From: Bdellovibrionales bacterium
GTDB lineage: Bacteria; Bdellovibrionota; Bdellovibrionia; Bdellovibrionales; UBA1609
NCBI GenBank assembly: GCA_020435185.1
Contig: JAGRAA010000322.1
Coordinates: forward strand, 2,585 to 9,804
Direction: 5' to 3'
Length of the DNA stretch: 7,220 nucleotides
In this document: one piece after another, positions 4,812-7,220 of the stretch
How positions within the stretch are numbered: the stretch's first letter is position 1
Layout of the letters: every line of letters begins with the position of its first letter
Program-made: the position numbers and the translations under genes
The notes under the pieces: model-generated
The model's input: only the letters and a program-made list of their open reading frames with translations
Database searches by the model: none
What the model was told of the DNA's origin: nothing

Positions 4812-6273
4812 AGCTCAAACCCTTAAAGACAAATAAACAAAGTGCTCCACATAACAGTAAAACCCAAACTACAACGGTTGCCATATCTAATCTATATGTG
4901 GCAATGAGATTTTTGATAATCAATGCCAAGGTAAAATCTCTCGTAGCAATAACTCCGGATAAGGCAAAGTCACCTACGGCCCAAAAAGAAGCCAGTCCAG
5001 CCATAAAACCAAATGAATTTAAAAACTGAGGACCCGTGATTTTCCAGAAAACTTGAGACTTACTGGCCCCTAAGGTTCGAGCGACCTGTACTTGATCAAA
5101 CAAACTATCAAAATGAGTTGCAAAATAAAGTCGGTAAAGAATAGGTACTGAAATTAAGGACAAGCCCAAGGATATCTTAACCCAGTCTACCAACAGCCAC
5201 ATTCTAGGTACTAATAACAAGGCAAATCCTGTCAATATTGAACTTGGAGCCACATACCCTTGCAACAGTTTTTTCAAAAACCGTCCTGGTTGAATAAACA
5301 GTAATACGGCTAAAAAAAACAGTGTAAGGACTCCCGTAGAAAAACCAATTAAAAAACTCCCCCTTAACCCATCAAGCAGGTAAGCTAAAAACAAACGATC
5401 TTCTAACAATTTTTTTATTCCAGAACCAAAATTACGAAAGAGACCAAGAACCAAAAATAGCAAGAGCATCCAACTCGGCCATAACCCATATTTTTTTCCC
5501 ATCGAACTCAAATACTTATTTGATGGCCGGTGTTCGGCCTTAGGTTTTTTCAGTAACAATCCTAATAAGAGTAAAAATAAAATCTCCACGCCGGTTAAAA
5601 GCAAAGCATGCGTCCATTCATTTTTAACACGAATCAACTCGTATATCAGCACCTCTAGAGTCAATAAATTTTTACCCACTAAAAAAGGAACAGAAAAACT
5701 CGTAAATGTTATAGAAAAAACAAATAAAAATAATTGTAACAAATCTCTCTTGAGATAACCTAGTACACCCTTAAAAAATACTTGAGAAAAGCTTGCGCCC
5801 TCTATTATAGGCAAAATTAATATGTCTCCCATTTTATCTTTAATGGAATTAAAAAAACTAAGCGAAACAACTCCTGAGAGCATCATTGTTTCAATAATAA
5901 AAATCCCTACAAAGCCATAGGGAAATTCGGTAAATATTTCGATGGCATTGATCGCAGCGATGACAATTAATAGGTGAGGCATTAAATTTGGTAACAAATA
6001 AACGAACGAATGTATTTTCAAAGAAGGCTTGCCCATTTTCGACAACAATCCCAAAGAACCAAGCACACCCAAACTCAAACTGCAAACAGAGGCACCACAA
6101 GCCAACCAAAAACTGTTTTTAAGAGCGTTCCATGAAGAGCCAAAATCTAAAACTCTAGAGAAAGAGACTTCAAACGGCAAAGATAAGAATAAAATTAAAA
6201 AAGGAGAAAATAAAAAAATCAAAAAAAAAGATACGAATATTCGATCTTTTATTTTCGGATTAACCCTGACCAT
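4789..6273 (-). CDS. thiP: thiamine ABC transporter permease ThiP (two fused domains)
   Basis: An inner-membrane channel subunit of 494 residues with two permease halves in one chain, as in ThiP and FbpB. The first half (about 1-242) and second half (about 264-494) are joined by a basic linker (KKPKAEHRPSNKY, 242-254). Each half is rich in hydrophobic segments, about a dozen in all. Each carries an ATPase-coupling EAA-type loop: IIEGASFSQVFF (156-167) and VARTLGASKSQVFW (397-410). The end of domain 2 (GDFALSGVI, then LIKNLIATYRLDMA) and of domain 1 (LTLEVLIYELI) resembles ThiP as I recall it from E. coli more than FbpB. The ATG at 6273 lies 25 nt inside the end of thiB and has only a weak GAGAG directly before it, so coupled translation is likely. 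The end overlaps thiQ by 23 nt. Confidence 0.85.
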   Translation of the reverse strand: MVRVNPKIKDRIFVSFFLIFLFSPFLILFLSLPFEVSFSRVLDFGSSWNALKNSFWLACGASVCSLSLGVLGSLGLLSKMGKPSLKIHSFVYLLPNLMPHLLIVIAAINAIEIFTEFPYGFVGIFIIETMMLSGVVSLSFFNSIKDKMGDILILPIIEGASFSQVFFKGVLGYLKRDLLQLFLFVFSITFTSFSVPFLVGKNLLTLEVLIYELIRVKNEWTHALLLTGVEILFLLLLGLLLKKPKAEHRPSNKYLSSMGKKYGLWPSWMLLLFLVLGLFRNFGSGIKKLLEDRLFLAYLLDGLRGSFLIGFSTGVLTLFFLAVLLFIQPGRFLKKLLQGYVAPSSILTGFALLLVPRMWLLVDWVKISLGLSLISVPILYRLYFATHFDSLFDQVQVARTLGASKSQVFWKITGPQFLNSFGFMAGLASFWAVGDFALSGVIATRDFTLALIIKNLIATYRLDMATVVVWVLLLCGALCLFVFKGLSYVFSKKY

Positions 6274-7220
6274 CTCTCTATAAGTTCTTTCTTTTTAGGT
6301 GCTATTTTTTCATAGTCTTGCTGAGACATAGTTTCCCCATAATTCAATTGATCAAAACCAGAACCTTGGGTGACTCCTGCAATAACTGGAAGCATGATAT
6401 TTTTATTCATAATTATTTTTTGACTTGGCTCAGACAATAAAAAATTCACAAAGTCATTAGCCAGAGTACAGTGCTTACATCTTTCTGGAACAGCTGCATA
6501 TTCAACCTGAACTGGATATTTCACATTCTCCAAAAGGAGTGGTTGATAAGTAAAATCTTTTTCTTTGGTCCAATGGTAAACTGCCGACGTAAAATATGAA
6601 AAAACTAAATTTGCCTTGCCTTGCGTAAACATCCCGTAGGCAGACGACCAAGAAGGCGAAACATTACTTTCATTTTTGATCAAGCGAGCATAATAGTCAA
6701 AAGCATCATTCTCTCCGAAATGAACGACCAACCAAAATAAAAACTGCATACCCGGGGTGCTCATCCTAGGATCTTCTAAAGAAATTTTTTTCTTATACAC
6801 AGACTTAACCAGATCTTCAAATGATGATGGTTTGTCCATCGACTCGTGATTTCTATATATAAATGTCATCGGCGACCAATTATAGGGTACAAATCGTGGT
6901 GTTTTTTCTTGAGGTTGAAAAGAAAAATTTTTCGCCCACTCCACCGGTTGCATATTTAACGGCTTCCATTGAGCAATGCCTAATGCGTCTATTTTAGTAA
7001 ATTGATCTAATCCAACGACCACATCAATCTCTTCATCTTGGGATAATTTTAATCTCTGTAAAATTAACCCCGCGTCTCCCGCATTAACCAAATTTACTTT
7101 GCAACCGCAAGTACTTTCAAAGGCTTTAACTAACTCCGGCCCGGGACCATAAAAACTTTGAAATGAAGAATATGTATACACCGTTAAAATGGGAATGTTT
7201 TCCGGTTGATGGTCTTTATT
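6249..7220 (-). CDS. thiB: periplasmic thiamine-binding protein ThiB (5' end outside window)
   Basis: The soluble receptor that captures thiamine and its phosphates in the periplasm and delivers them to ThiP-ThiQ. 323 residues are visible. The frame is open to the right edge, so the start and signal peptide lie beyond 7220. A GTG at 7181 falls within the mature N-terminus (ILTVYTYSSF) and is not the start. Matches to E. coli ThiB as I recall it include LTVYTY.SF, YGPGPELVKAFE, VVVGLDQF, EDPRMSTPG, SWSSAYGMF, FSYFTSAVYHW and, near the end, ERWSGLI. The conserved Trp and Tyr of these motifs are those that stack on or line the thiamine site. A C-G-C pair (7101-7109) and a C-K-H-C pair (6468-6479) are also present. 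It is the first gene of the operon, and any TPP riboswitch would lie outside the window. Confidence 0.9.
   Translation of the reverse strand, partial: NKDHQPENIPILTVYTYSSFQSFYGPGPELVKAFESTCGCKVNLVNAGDAGLILQRLKLSQDEEIDVVVGLDQFTKIDALGIAQWKPLNMQPVEWAKNFSFQPQEKTPRFVPYNWSPMTFIYRNHESMDKPSSFEDLVKSVYKKKISLEDPRMSTPGMQFLFWLVVHFGENDAFDYYARLIKNESNVSPSWSSAYGMFTQGKANLVFSYFTSAVYHWTKEKDFTYQPLLLENVKYPVQVEYAAVPERCKHCTLANDFVNFLLSEPSQKIIMNKNIMLPVIAGVTQGSGFDQLNYGETMSQQDYEKIAPKKKELIERWSGLIRK

Noticed and set aside
6029..6283. Plus-strand frame of 84 codons opposite thiP
   Set aside because: Its lysine-rich protein is the antisense of a hydrophobic permease N-terminus, and there is no ribosome binding site. It is a shadow of thiP.
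7179..7181. GTG as start codon of thiB
   Set aside because: It encodes a valine inside the conserved mature N-terminus (LTVYTY). The frame stays open to the window edge, and a periplasmic protein needs a signal peptide upstream.
4161..7220. Iron(III) importer FbpABC instead of ThiBPQ
   Set aside because: The gene order and permease type would fit, but the binding protein carries ThiB motifs (VYTYSSF, YGPGPELVKAFE, DPRMSTPG, WSSAYG) and not the iron-binding tyrosine pair pattern of FbpA.
7182..7220. TPP riboswitch for the thi operon
   Set aside because: These bases are still coding in the thiB frame. No THI-box motif is seen here, and any riboswitch would be beyond the edge.

Overview
The window reads as chromosomal DNA from an AT-rich Gram-negative bacterium. 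It holds a TatA subunit and a periplasmic-binding-protein ABC importer, and the coding is compact with little space between genes. The style fits a Bdellovibrio-like or other deltaproteobacteria-type lineage, but nothing here fixes the phylum, so this is a weak inference.

Layout. Positions 1-453 hold the 3' end of a plus-strand gene of unknown function with a lysine-rich tail. Next is tatA (510-740, plus), which has a good candidate promoter of its own. The space between tatA and the convergent transketolase gene (902-2947, minus) is almost entirely filled by a 150-bp element made of two 40-bp inverted arms, each containing a small hairpin. It resembles a REP doublet (REPIN) or small MITE. 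A 198-bp divergent intergenic region with short repeats and competing hairpins separates the transketolase from an adenosine-deaminase-family gene (3146-4168, plus). That gene ends in an 8-bp tail-to-tail overlap with a three-gene minus-strand operon that runs to the right edge: thiB (6249 to beyond 7220, 5' end missing), thiP (4789-6273) and thiQ (4161-4811). Adjacent genes in this operon overlap by 23-25 nt.

How the genes fit together. ThiB, ThiP and ThiQ form a complete thiamine/TPP importer: periplasmic binder, fused two-domain permease and ATPase. The transketolase is a thiamine-diphosphate enzyme, so the window has a vitamin B1 theme of uptake plus use, though the two are separate transcription units. 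The deaminase would serve nucleoside salvage, but two glycines that normally line its purine/ribose pocket are replaced, so its substrate is uncertain. TatA belongs to the twin-arginine export pathway and has no obvious link to the rest.

The least ordinary features are the 150-bp inverted-repeat element, the altered deaminase pocket, the transketolase lacking a usual sugar-phosphate arginine, the one-residue-longer membrane segment of TatA, and two paired cysteine motifs in ThiB. I see no clear evidence of a wholly new multi-gene system.
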